A stretch of DNA of 64,000 bases from Roseovarius sp. MMSF_3281. GTDB taxonomy: Bacteria > Pseudomonadota > Alphaproteobacteria > Rhodobacterales > Rhodobacteraceae. The stretch lies in contig NZ_JASHIM010000007.1 in assembly GCF_030733685.1 (NCBI RefSeq), forward strand, positions 62,501-126,500, read 5' to 3'. Both the position numbers and the translations under genes were made by a program. The notes below the pieces were generated by a model, which saw only the letters and a list, made by a program, of their open reading frames with translations, was not told the origin of the DNA and ran no database searches. Shown piece after piece: positions 51,198-58,680 of the stretch (position 1 is its first letter; each line of letters begins with the position of its first letter).

Positions 51198-52520
51198 ATG
51201 ACACGCCGTGAAACCGACTTGATCATGATCTGCACCAGTGATGTCGCAGGCCAGATGCGAGGTAAGGCAGTGCCCCGCCGGGACTGGGACTCGCGCAAGG
51301 AAAAGGGCATTGGCTGGACGCCGACGAATGTCTTGCAAACGTCTTTCGGCCCGATCGCCCCCTCGCCTTGGGGCGCGTTGGGCGATCTTGCGATCCGCCC
51401 CGATCCTGAAACCCTGATCGACCTGCAGATGGATGACGCGGGTATAGACGAGAGTTTCGCGATTGGCGATGTGTACACGCTGGAGGGGGACCGCTGGGAG
51501 TGCTGCCTGCGGGGGCAGTTGAAGAGCGCGATTGAACGGCTGGAAGAAAATCACGGACTGCGGGTTAACGCCGCTTTCGAGCATGAATTTCATTATTCCG
51601 GTTTTCCCGAGCAGGATGGCCTTGGCTATACGCTGCGCAGTTTCCGGCGGCTGGGCGATTTTCCCAATGCGGTCATGTCGGTATTGGATGCCGCCGGGCT
51701 TGATATAGACACCTTCATGCCGGAATACGGGGCGGGCCAATGCGAGGTCACGATTGCCCCCAAACCGGCGCTGCGGGCCGCGGACGAAGCTGCCATCCTG
51801 CGTGATCTGGTCCGCGCCACGGCCCATGGCCGGGGGCAACGGGCCAGCTTTGCGCCGATCATCAACCCCGAAGGTGTGGGCAACGGGGTGCATGTTCATT
51901 TCAGCCTTGAAACCCTCGATGGCACGCCTGTCTGCCATGACCCCGATCAGCCACATGATGTTGCGCGTCAATCGGGGGCTTTCGTGGCCGGTATCCTTGA
52001 GCGGCTGCCGGAGTTCCTGGCGATTGCGGCGCCTTCGGTGCCGTCATACCTGCGCCTGACGCCTCATCGCTGGAGCGCGGCTTTCAACAATTTCGGGAAC
52101 AAGGACCGCGAGTCCGCCGTGCGCATCTGCCCGGTTTTCGGCGCAAGCGACCCCGAGGCATTGTCGCGCAAGTTCCATTTCGAGTTTCGCGCCGCCGATG
52201 CCGCCGCCAGCCCGTATCTTTTGCTGGCCGCTCTTATCAATGCCGGTCTCGACGGGCTGGACCGTGAACTTGCCACCCCGACACCGACCGAAACAGACCT
52301 TGCCGCGCTCGACCCCGCCGAACTGAGGGCGACCGGCTGCAAGCGCTTGGCCGGAAGCCTTGACGAATCCCTGACGGCCCTCACCTCCAGCGCATGGGCG
52401 AAACAGGCCTTTGGAGAGACATTGGTCGATGTCATCGACCGGCACAAACGCACCGAGATCGACCTTATGGAGGGGCTGTCAGAAGAGGAGGTCTGTGCCC
52501 GCTATCACGCTGCGTATTGA
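51198..52520 (+). CDS. Glutamine-synthetase-family ligase (gamma-glutamyl-amine type)
   Basis: This 440-residue protein has the GS fold. NAAFEHEFHYSG and EYGAGQCEVTIAP carry metal-binding glutamates, GNGVHVHFSLETL holds the ATP-side histidines, NKDRESAVRICPV the arginine segment and FEFRAADAAASPYLLLAAL the late motif. Sequence and length fit the branch that includes gamma-glutamylpolyamine and similar synthetases, not housekeeping GlnA; no adenylylation-loop tyrosine motif is visible. It would ligate glutamate to an amine released or imported by this module. Cotranscribed with the RpiR gene (1 bp gap). Confidence 0.85.
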   Translation: MTRRETDLIMICTSDVAGQMRGKAVPRRDWDSRKEKGIGWTPTNVLQTSFGPIAPSPWGALGDLAIRPDPETLIDLQMDDAGIDESFAIGDVYTLEGDRWECCLRGQLKSAIERLEENHGLRVNAAFEHEFHYSGFPEQDGLGYTLRSFRRLGDFPNAVMSVLDAAGLDIDTFMPEYGAGQCEVTIAPKPALRAADEAAILRDLVRATAHGRGQRASFAPIINPEGVGNGVHVHFSLETLDGTPVCHDPDQPHDVARQSGAFVAGILERLPEFLAIAAPSVPSYLRLTPHRWSAAFNNFGNKDRESAVRICPVFGASDPEALSRKFHFEFRAADAAASPYLLLAALINAGLDGLDRELATPTPTETDLAALDPAELRATGCKRLAGSLDESLTALTSSAWAKQAFGETLVDVIDRHKRTEIDLMEGLSEEEVCARYHAAY

Positions 52521-52623
52521 TCGTGGAGGCGCGGGCACCGGCCTTGGGCCGCAAAGCCCGCTGACCTTCGAACGAAAGGCCGCCTAAAGCGTTCCGCCCG
52601 TGACGATTGGGTTTCGGGCTGCA

Positions 52624-53226
52624 CTACCAGTTTCGCGGATCTTGGCGGGTGGCCTCGAACGCCCGGATCGCATCGGCCTTGGCCAAAGTGGTTTCAACGT
52701 GATCGCGCCCTTCGAGAAGGTTGCGACGTCGTGCTTCCTGAATTTCGAAATCAATGACGTCATCGTTCGGCAATGTGATCTGGCAGTTCTCCAGATCCAC
52801 CTTCAATTCGGGCCGTTCCGAGCCTTCAACCAGATCAACGATGCGTGAGACCTGTTCTTCGGGCAAGGTGATCGCGAGCAACCCGTTCTTTTCGCAATTG
52901 CCGAAGAATATCCCGGCGAAGCTTGGGGCGATCACAACATCGATTCCCGCCTGCAAAAGCCCCCAAACGGCATGTTCACGACTGGAGCCGCAGCCAAAGT
53001 TGCGCCCAGCCACCAGGATTTTCGCCTCTTGGTAGCGAGCCTGATTCAGCGGAAAGTCTTCGCGCAACATGCCGTCATCCGTCCGGCGAACATCGTGGAA
53101 CACGCCCTCGGCCAGGCCTTCCCTGTCGATGCGCTTCAGGAACTGCTTTGGCATGATCACGTCTGTATCGACATTGGGCAGGAACAGGGGCGCGGCGGTT
53201 GCGGCCAGGGTTTCGAACTTTTTCAT
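52624..53226 (-). CDS. leuD: LeuD-type small subunit of an isopropylmalate-dehydratase-family hydro-lyase
   Basis: This 200-residue small-subunit protein has APLFLPNVDTDVIMPKQFLK at the N-terminus and the swivelling-domain motif ILVAGRNFGCGSSREHAVWGL. ATG 53226 gives the family start; the 39-nt longer reading is unlikely. It follows leuC by 4 bp. Because the pair sits with a TRAP transporter and a GntR regulator, it may be a paralogue used for a related 2-alkylmalate or citraconate-type substrate and not for leucine synthesis. Confidence 0.88.
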   Translation of the reverse strand: MKKFETLAATAAPLFLPNVDTDVIMPKQFLKRIDREGLAEGVFHDVRRTDDGMLREDFPLNQARYQEAKILVAGRNFGCGSSREHAVWGLLQAGIDVVIAPSFAGIFFGNCEKNGLLAITLPEEQVSRIVDLVEGSERPELKVDLENCQITLPNDDVIDFEIQEARRRNLLEGRDHVETTLAKADAIRAFEATRQDPRNW

Positions 53227-53230
53227 TGAA

Positions 53231-54649
53231 TCAGTCTTTCTGCAGGTTCCGAACGTCGGTGACACGCCCGGTCACGGCGGCGGCCGCGACCATCTCGGGG
53301 CTCATCAGGTGGGTGCGCGCGCCACGCCCCTGCCGGCCTTCGAAGTTGCGGTTGGTCGACGAGGCACAGCGTTCACCGGCGGGCACGAAATCGTCATTCA
53401 TCGCAAGGCACATGGAACAGCCCGAACCACGCCACTCGAACCCGGCATCGCGGAAAATATCGGCGATGCCTTCTGCTTCGGCTTCTCGCTTGACCGCTTG
53501 CGAACCGGGCACGGCGATGGCCACGACACCGTCGGCCACACGCTTGCCTTCCAGGATGCGCGCGGCGGCACGCAAATCCTCGATCCGGCTGTTGGTGCAA
53601 GAGCCTATGAAGACCCGGTCGATATGGATGTCGGAGATTTTCATCCCCGGGGTCAGCCCCATGTATTCAAGCGCGCGTTCGGCGGCGGCGCGGTCGCTTG
53701 CGACATCGATCGCCGCGGGATCGGGCACCTGTCCGTTTACCGGGCTGCACTGATCCGGGCTGGTGCCCCAGGTGACCTGCGGGGCGATCCTTGTCATGTC
53801 GATCACGATTTCCTTGGCCCAGTTGGCGCCCGGATCGCTTTGCAGGGTTTTCCAGTGCGCCTTGGCCGCGTCGAGGCCTTCGCCCTGCGGGCTTCTTGGG
53901 CGTCCGGACACGTAAGAAAAGGTCTTTTCGTCCGGGGCGATCATCGCGGCGCGCGCGCCGCCTTCGACGGCCATGTTGCAAATGGTCATGCGCGCCTCGA
54001 CGTCGAGGGCCGATATCGCCTCGCCCTGGAACTCCACCGCGTAGCCGACGGCCCCGGACACCCCCGCTTCGGCGATAAAGGCCATCACCATATCCTTGCC
54101 GGTGACGCCGTCCGGAAGCGCGCCCTCGAAACGCACCCGCATCGGTTTCAGGACTTGATACACAAGCGTCTGTGTCGCCAGGATATGTTCGATTTCCGAG
54201 GTGCCGATGCCGAACCCGAGGGCCCCGAGGGCGCCGTACGTGGTGGTATGGCTGTCGCCGCAGGCGATCACCATCCCGGGAAGCGCATACCCATTTTCGG
54301 GCACGACAACATGCTCAATACCCTGGCGGGTATCGAACAGGTCGAAAATCTCGATGTCATGCCGCTGACAGTTCCGACCGAGGTTTTCGATCTGAAGGCG
54401 CGCATCAGCGTCATCCATTTCATCGAGGGACTTGATACTGCGCGTTGGATTGACGTGATCAACGACCGCGAGATGTGTCTCGGGGCGCCAAACGGGGCGA
54501 TCTGCCGAGTGCAGGCCCGCGAAGGCCTGGGGGCTGGTGTATTCATTCATGATATGGAAATCGACGTAGAGAAGTACCGTCTCTTCATCGAGTTGCTCGA
54601 CTGTGTGCGCGGCAACGATCTTTTCGTATAACGTTTGAGGCGTGGTCAT
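53231..54649 (-). CDS. leuC: LeuC-type large subunit of an isopropylmalate-dehydratase-family hydro-lyase
   Basis: This 472-residue aconitase-superfamily protein has IACGDSHTTTYGALGALGFG, the cluster cysteines in FIGSCTNSRIEDLRAAA and GSGCSMCLAMNDDFVPAGE, and SSTNRNFEGRQGRGARTHL. The full 4Fe-4S site is present, so it should be active. Reaction class: reversible dehydration/hydration of a hydroxy-dicarboxylate. Context (GntR 14 bp upstream, DctQMP before it) suggests catabolism of an imported dicarboxylate. Confidence 0.9.
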   Translation of the reverse strand: MTTPQTLYEKIVAAHTVEQLDEETVLLYVDFHIMNEYTSPQAFAGLHSADRPVWRPETHLAVVDHVNPTRSIKSLDEMDDADARLQIENLGRNCQRHDIEIFDLFDTRQGIEHVVVPENGYALPGMVIACGDSHTTTYGALGALGFGIGTSEIEHILATQTLVYQVLKPMRVRFEGALPDGVTGKDMVMAFIAEAGVSGAVGYAVEFQGEAISALDVEARMTICNMAVEGGARAAMIAPDEKTFSYVSGRPRSPQGEGLDAAKAHWKTLQSDPGANWAKEIVIDMTRIAPQVTWGTSPDQCSPVNGQVPDPAAIDVASDRAAAERALEYMGLTPGMKISDIHIDRVFIGSCTNSRIEDLRAAARILEGKRVADGVVAIAVPGSQAVKREAEAEGIADIFRDAGFEWRGSGCSMCLAMNDDFVPAGERCASSTNRNFEGRQGRGARTHLMSPEMVAAAAVTGRVTDVRNLQKD

Positions 54650-54663
54650 ATTTTCTCGTTTCC

Positions 54664-55368
54664 TCAGAGCGTTTGGAGGCCAAGGGCCTCGATGGCTGTT
54701 AGCAAGGTCTGCGAGCCGCGCTCCCGCTGGATGAAATGGTTTTCCCGTGCGGTTGCGGCGTCACCGTTGCCGATAAGCTCAACAAGCTTGGCGTGGTTTT
54801 CGACGGATGCTTTCTCGGTTCCTTTCGGGCGCGCCCGGTCGGCAACGAAATGGGCCCGTTGGGCCAGATCGCGATGCAGTAACCCGCTTCTTGTGAGCGG
54901 CGGGTTGTCGGCATTCGTCAACAAGGCACGGTGAAAAGCCTCGTCGGCCTTGGTCCATTGCGCGGGGTCATCCAACGCCTTGTTCAATTCCTCGCAAAGT
55001 CCGGACAATTCGGCGACGGCGCCGCCCCGATCCTGTCGCCCGGCGATCAGGCCGACGGCCATCACTTCAAGGGCCGTGACAACATCATAGAGATGCCGAA
55101 GATCCTTGACGGTCAAACCGCGCACATAAGCGCCGCGTCTTGGCAGGTTCTCGATGAAACCTTCGGAACGCAACCGAAGTACGGCTTCGCGGACAGGCGT
55201 CCGGCTTACGCCGATTTTCTCGGCCAGCTGCCGTTCGTCGATGGCTGTCCCCGGCGGCATCCCGTTGGTCACGATCTGACGTTTGATCCATTCATAGCAG
55301 TTGTCCGCCGAGGACCGGGCAGGCTCTGCCGTGGTCTTGTCAGTATGATGTGGCGCCCTCGCTGCCAT
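54664..55368 (-). CDS. GntR-family regulator with FCD domain
   Basis: This 234-residue protein has an N-terminal GntR winged helix (GTAIDERQLAEKIGVSRTPVREAVLRL, EGFIENLPRRGAYVRGL). The all-helical FCD effector domain follows (LEVMAVGLIAG, DEAFHRALL with metal-binding D/H, ENHAKLVELIGNGDAATA). FCD regulators commonly sense organic acids. ATG 55368 chosen over 55431. It lies between dctP and leuC in the same direction; a candidate operator TGTGGTATATCACA is at 58186 in front of dctQ. Confidence 0.9.
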   Translation of the reverse strand: MAARAPHHTDKTTAEPARSSADNCYEWIKRQIVTNGMPPGTAIDERQLAEKIGVSRTPVREAVLRLRSEGFIENLPRRGAYVRGLTVKDLRHLYDVVTALEVMAVGLIAGRQDRGGAVAELSGLCEELNKALDDPAQWTKADEAFHRALLTNADNPPLTRSGLLHRDLAQRAHFVADRARPKGTEKASVENHAKLVELIGNGDAATARENHFIQRERGSQTLLTAIEALGLQTL

Positions 55369-55393
55369 TTTACGTTTCCTTCCATTCGCGTCC

Positions 55394-55415
55394 GGCGGGG
55401 CCAGTTGGCCCCGCC
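55394..55415 (-). terminator. Hairpin between dctP and gntR
   Basis: GGCGGGGCCA (55394-55403) and TGGCCCCGCC (55406-55415) form a perfect 10-bp inverted repeat just after the dctP stop. There is no T-run, so it may stabilise the dct mRNA end or attenuate read-through into gntR-leuCD. Confidence 0.5.
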
Positions 55416-55423
55416 AATGCGCA

Positions 55424-56380
55424 TTATTCAACCTCGGCCATCTTTAGATACCATTCTTCGAGGTCAGGGAACTGTGCCACGACCTCTTTGGCCTTGTCAC
55501 GGAACGGCGCGCGGTCGATCCGGATCACTTCCATTCCTTTTTCCTGAAGCTCGTTCAGGAGTTTGGCTTCGTTCTCCTTGACGTAGGTATTGTATTCCTC
55601 TGCCGCGGCTTCGGCGGCATTGTTCAGTACGTCCTGCACCTCGGGGTCAAAATCCGCGAAGCGCGTCGCGTTCATCTGGAAGGTGAAACCGTTGGCCATG
55701 TGCGATGTCTGGATCAAGTAATCCTGGACCTCGTCGAAGCTGTTCTTGTGAATCGTCGCGATCGGGTTCTCCTGGGCGTCGATCACGCCCTGTTGCAGCG
55801 CCGTGAACAGCTCGGAAAACGCCATGGGTGTCGGGCTTGCGCCGAATGTTTCCCAGGTAACAAGACGTTCCTTGATCGGTGTGACCCGGATTTTCAGACC
55901 GTCCAGATCATCAATCGACTCGATCTTCCTGTTCGAGGTCAACTCCCGCGAGCCGCGGTAGAGATGTCCGAAAATGCGAAAGTTCGCTTCGTCGGCGAGC
56001 ACGGATTTCACTTGCTCTCCGACATCGCCATTCCAGACGCGCATGTAGTGATCGGCATCCCGGAAAAGATATGGCATGGATTCCACACCGGCCAGGGGGT
56101 GGAACGACGAAAGCGTTCCGACGCTTTCCAGGACGATATCGACGAACCCCTGTTGCACACCTTCCTGCATCTCCTTGACCTTGCCAAGTTGGGCCGAAGG
56201 AAACACCGAAACATTGACCTCGCCATTCGACTCCTCCGCCGCGACGCGGGCAAAGGTATTGGCCGCAGTATGAACCGGATCGGCCGGGTCATAGGGATGG
56301 CCGAGCTTGAGGTTCACCTCGGCTGTTGCCGCGGTTGCCGCCGCAAGCGCGATAGCGGTTATGGTCGCTGTAATCTTCAT
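55424..56380 (-). CDS. dctP: TRAP transporter solute-binding protein DctP
   Basis: This 318-residue periplasmic protein has a signal peptide (MKITATITAIALAAATAATA). It shows the DctP fold motifs LKLGHPYDPADPVHTAANTF, VFPSAQLGKVKEMQEGVQQG and LDGLKIRVTPIKERLVTW, where the arginine of KIRVT usually binds the substrate carboxylate, plus FTALQQGVIDAQENP. It supplies an organic acid to DctQM. The ligand is unknown; the neighbouring LeuCD-type hydro-lyase points to a C4-C6 hydroxy- or unsaturated dicarboxylate. Confidence 0.92.
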   Translation of the reverse strand: MKITATITAIALAAATAATAEVNLKLGHPYDPADPVHTAANTFARVAAEESNGEVNVSVFPSAQLGKVKEMQEGVQQGFVDIVLESVGTLSSFHPLAGVESMPYLFRDADHYMRVWNGDVGEQVKSVLADEANFRIFGHLYRGSRELTSNRKIESIDDLDGLKIRVTPIKERLVTWETFGASPTPMAFSELFTALQQGVIDAQENPIATIHKNSFDEVQDYLIQTSHMANGFTFQMNATRFADFDPEVQDVLNNAAEAAAEEYNTYVKENEAKLLNELQEKGMEVIRIDRAPFRDKAKEVVAQFPDLEEWYLKMAEVE

Positions 56381-56405
56381 GATTTTCCTCCTCTTCCAGC
56401 GATGG

Positions 56406-57686
56406 TTAATTCAGGTATTCGGGCAGCCAGAGCACAACGCCCGGCACATAGGTGATCACCACGAGCACCAGCAGCATCAGGGCCAGCATGGGCATGGAGG
56501 CCTGGGCGGCCTTGTCGATGCGCACCCCCGCGATCTTGGCGGCAAGGTTCAGGCACAGCCCGACGGGCGGCGTGACGAGGCCGATCAACAGGTTGAAAAC
56601 GATCACCACACCGAAATGCACCGGATCTATGCCGACCTGCGGCAACAATGGCAGGATCACCGGCAGAAGGATCAGCATCGCAGCCTTGGCTTCCATGAAC
56701 ATTCCGACGGCAAGGAACAGGATGTTCAGCATCAGCAGGATCAAAAGCGGGTTCTCGGTGACAACAAAGATCGCCTCGGCCATTGCCTGCGGCACCTGCA
56801 TGATGGTGAGCACCCAGGCAAAGATCAGCGCCGCCGCCGCAACGGTCATCAGGGTTCCGATCTTGATCATGGCATGGGCCAGGACGCCGGGCAGATCCCG
56901 GATCTTGAGGTCGCCGTAGATGACGATGCCGACGACCAGCCCGTAAATGACAGACACGCCTGCCGCTTCGGTAACCGTGAACACGCCGGTCAACATGCCG
57001 CCGATGATGAGAAACGGCATGAAAACAGCCCATGCGCTTTCCTTGAGTGCCACGAGGATCTCGGTGAACGAGGCACGCGAGTGCACCGGGTATCCGCGAC
57101 GTTTCGAGATAACGTAGCTCACCGCGAGAAGGCCAAGCCCGAGCATGACGCCGGGGACGTATCCAGCAAGGAACAGATCGGTGATGGAAACCCCGGCAAT
57201 CACCCCGTAGAGCACAAGCAGGATGGACGGCGGAATGATCGGCCCGGCGGTCGAGGAGGCCGCGGTCAGCGCGGCGGAAAAGGACCCTTCATAGCCCTCT
57301 TTCTTCATCGACGGAATCAGGATCGAGCCGATCGACGCGGTATCCGCGGTGGCAGACCCGGAAATTCCACCGAAGAACATGGAACTGACGACGTTCACCT
57401 GCGCCAGCCCACCGGGCATATGTCCGACAAGCGCATTCGACAGCCGGATGATCCGGCGCGTTATTCCCGCGGCATTCATCAGGTCCCCAAGCAACAGGAA
57501 GAACGGGATCGCCATGAATGAGAAATTGTTGATGCCTGCAACGAAACGCTGGGGAACGACGGCAAGCGGAATCCCCTCCCCCATCGCCAACAGGCCCGCA
57601 AGGGCCGCGGTGCCAAGACTGTAAGGCAGCGGCAGCCCGATGATCAGGAGCAGGAAAAGAACAAGAACAAGTATTGTAAGTGCCAT
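56406..57686 (-). CDS. dctM: TRAP transporter large permease DctM
   Basis: This 426-residue permease has about 12 hydrophobic segments. Family blocks include PFFLLLGDLMNAAGITRRI, FGGISGSATADTASIGSILIP, SSTAGPIIPPSI and VGMFMEAKAAMLILLP. It is the Na+-coupled transport subunit. Its ATG overlaps the dctQ stop by one base (TGATG), and dctP follows after 25 bp, giving the order dctQ-dctM-dctP. Confidence 0.93.
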   Translation of the reverse strand: MALTILVLVLFLLLIIGLPLPYSLGTAALAGLLAMGEGIPLAVVPQRFVAGINNFSFMAIPFFLLLGDLMNAAGITRRIIRLSNALVGHMPGGLAQVNVVSSMFFGGISGSATADTASIGSILIPSMKKEGYEGSFSAALTAASSTAGPIIPPSILLVLYGVIAGVSITDLFLAGYVPGVMLGLGLLAVSYVISKRRGYPVHSRASFTEILVALKESAWAVFMPFLIIGGMLTGVFTVTEAAGVSVIYGLVVGIVIYGDLKIRDLPGVLAHAMIKIGTLMTVAAAALIFAWVLTIMQVPQAMAEAIFVVTENPLLILLMLNILFLAVGMFMEAKAAMLILLPVILPLLPQVGIDPVHFGVVIVFNLLIGLVTPPVGLCLNLAAKIAGVRIDKAAQASMPMLALMLLVLVVITYVPGVVLWLPEYLN

Positions 57687-58162
57687 CAAAAGAATCCCCG
57701 CTCGCCTTTGGCGACAAGTTCGACGGTGAAAAGAAGGATGAGGGCGCCGGACACCGGCACCGCCAGGTAGATCCATGTCATCGAGATCTCGAAGCCCGTG
57801 TTCATGGTATTCCAGTTGGCCAGCGCCATCTGCGTTCCATAGACCAGCATCACCAGGGCAAATACCGTGACGGCCGCAAACCGAAGCCATGCGCAAAGGT
57901 GCTGCAGTGGCCGAGGCATCTGATCGACCAGGAAATCGACCCTGATGTTGTCCATTCGGCGGACACCTCGCGCCAGGCCCAGCATGACAAGCCAGATCAT
58001 CGCGGCCCGGGCCAGCGCCTCGGACCAGAATGTCGGGCTGCTGAACAGGTATCGCATGACGACCTCGAAGAAGACGACCGCGATCATCGTGACGAAAAGA
58101 CCAACGCCCACCGCGGTGGCCACCTGCTCGACCCGCGAGCAGACCCTTTCCAATTTTTCCAT
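57686..58162 (-). CDS. dctQ: TRAP transporter small permease DctQ
   Basis: This protein of about 158 residues has four transmembrane helices and the DctQ pattern (FFEVVMRYLFSSPTFWSEALAR, then GVRRMDNIRVDFLVDQMP). Two adjacent ATGs (58165 and 58162) follow GGGAGG; the second has better spacing and I use it. First gene of the dct operon. A palindromic operator candidate lies 24 bp upstream. Confidence 0.88.
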   Translation of the reverse strand: MEKLERVCSRVEQVATAVGVGLFVTMIAVVFFEVVMRYLFSSPTFWSEALARAAMIWLVMLGLARGVRRMDNIRVDFLVDQMPRPLQHLCAWLRFAAVTVFALVMLVYGTQMALANWNTMNTGFEISMTWIYLAVPVSGALILLFTVELVAKGERGFF

Positions 58163-58185
58163 CATGCCCTCCCTTTGGTATTCCT

Positions 58186-58199
58186 TGTGGTATATCACA
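58186..58199. promoter_or_regulatory. Candidate GntR operator before dctQ
   Basis: TGTGGTATATCACA is a 14-bp inverted repeat (TGTG...CACA) whose TGGTAT half-site is echoed at 58176-58182 (TTGGTAT). Size and TGGTAT core fit FadR/FCD-type GntR sites. It lies between the start codon and an AT-rich promoter-like stretch (58215-58260). Confidence 0.45.
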
Positions 58200-58642
58200 G
58201 GGCATATTTACTCAATGAAAAAGCGGAAAATTATTTTTTTGTTTTATATTAATATCTTAACCACCCCCTGAGCGATCAAACCCAAGCGGACCCATTCGAT
58301 TTCACGCGGTTTTCGATTCGTGGAACGACCGGCGTTGACCCCCAAAGCCCTTGGGCGGTCTGGCTCTTGCAAAGCGCTGTGCCGCGGCCGTCATGGCCGG
58401 ACGGGGCGGCGCAAGGCATCATATACCTGCAAGGGGCCTGCAGTGTGCGACCGGGCAAACCTCGGTGTAGCCTGCGACGACCATTTCAATGCGTTAAGGA
58501 ATATCAAAACCGGCCAAGGGCGCTACGCCACACCCCATATAGCCTTCATCTTTCCCCAAATACTCCCGCCGGAGGCCCCCGAGGACGCGGCCGAAGGCCG
58601 ATGACGAGATATCAGGCGCGCGCGACAGCGCGCTCAACAAGG
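58200..58642. other. Gene-poor gap between dctQ and clpB
   Basis: These 443 bp start with an AT-rich stretch (58215-58260) that probably holds the dctQ promoter. The rest has no credible gene. It contains one inverted copy of the family gene-end repeat (58545-58573) and ends at the clpB terminator. Confidence 0.5.
58545..58573 (-). repeat. Gene-end repeat, second copy
   Basis: Read leftward this is CCGGCGGGAGTATTTGGGG followed by AAAGATGAA. It matches the repeat after the YefM-like gene at 41141-41166 except for single changes. Opposite orientation, 17 kb apart. Confidence 0.6.
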
Positions 58643-58674
58643 AAACCCCCGCGCGGGGAAGGGCGCGGGGGTTT
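58643..58674 (-). terminator. Terminator of clpB
   Basis: AAACCCCCGCGC (58643-58654) pairs perfectly with GCGCGGGGGTTT (58663-58674) across an 8-nt loop, starting 6 bp after the clpB stop codon. The 3' side of the leftward RNA ends in UUU. Confidence 0.75.
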
Positions 58675-58680
58675 GGGCGG

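Noticed and set aside
51471..51478. GTGTACAC inside the glutamine-synthetase-like gene as a further TGTACA site
   Set aside because: It is a single core within coding sequence, without partner palindromes or the fixed spacing.
53069..54631. 520-codon rightward frame opposite leuC
   Set aside because: Shadow of leuC, whose Fe-S and active-site motifs are complete on the other strand.
41280..58200. The catabolic region as a mobile island
   Set aside because: No integrase, transposase, tRNA-end repeat or clear composition break was found, although the gene content is accessory-like.
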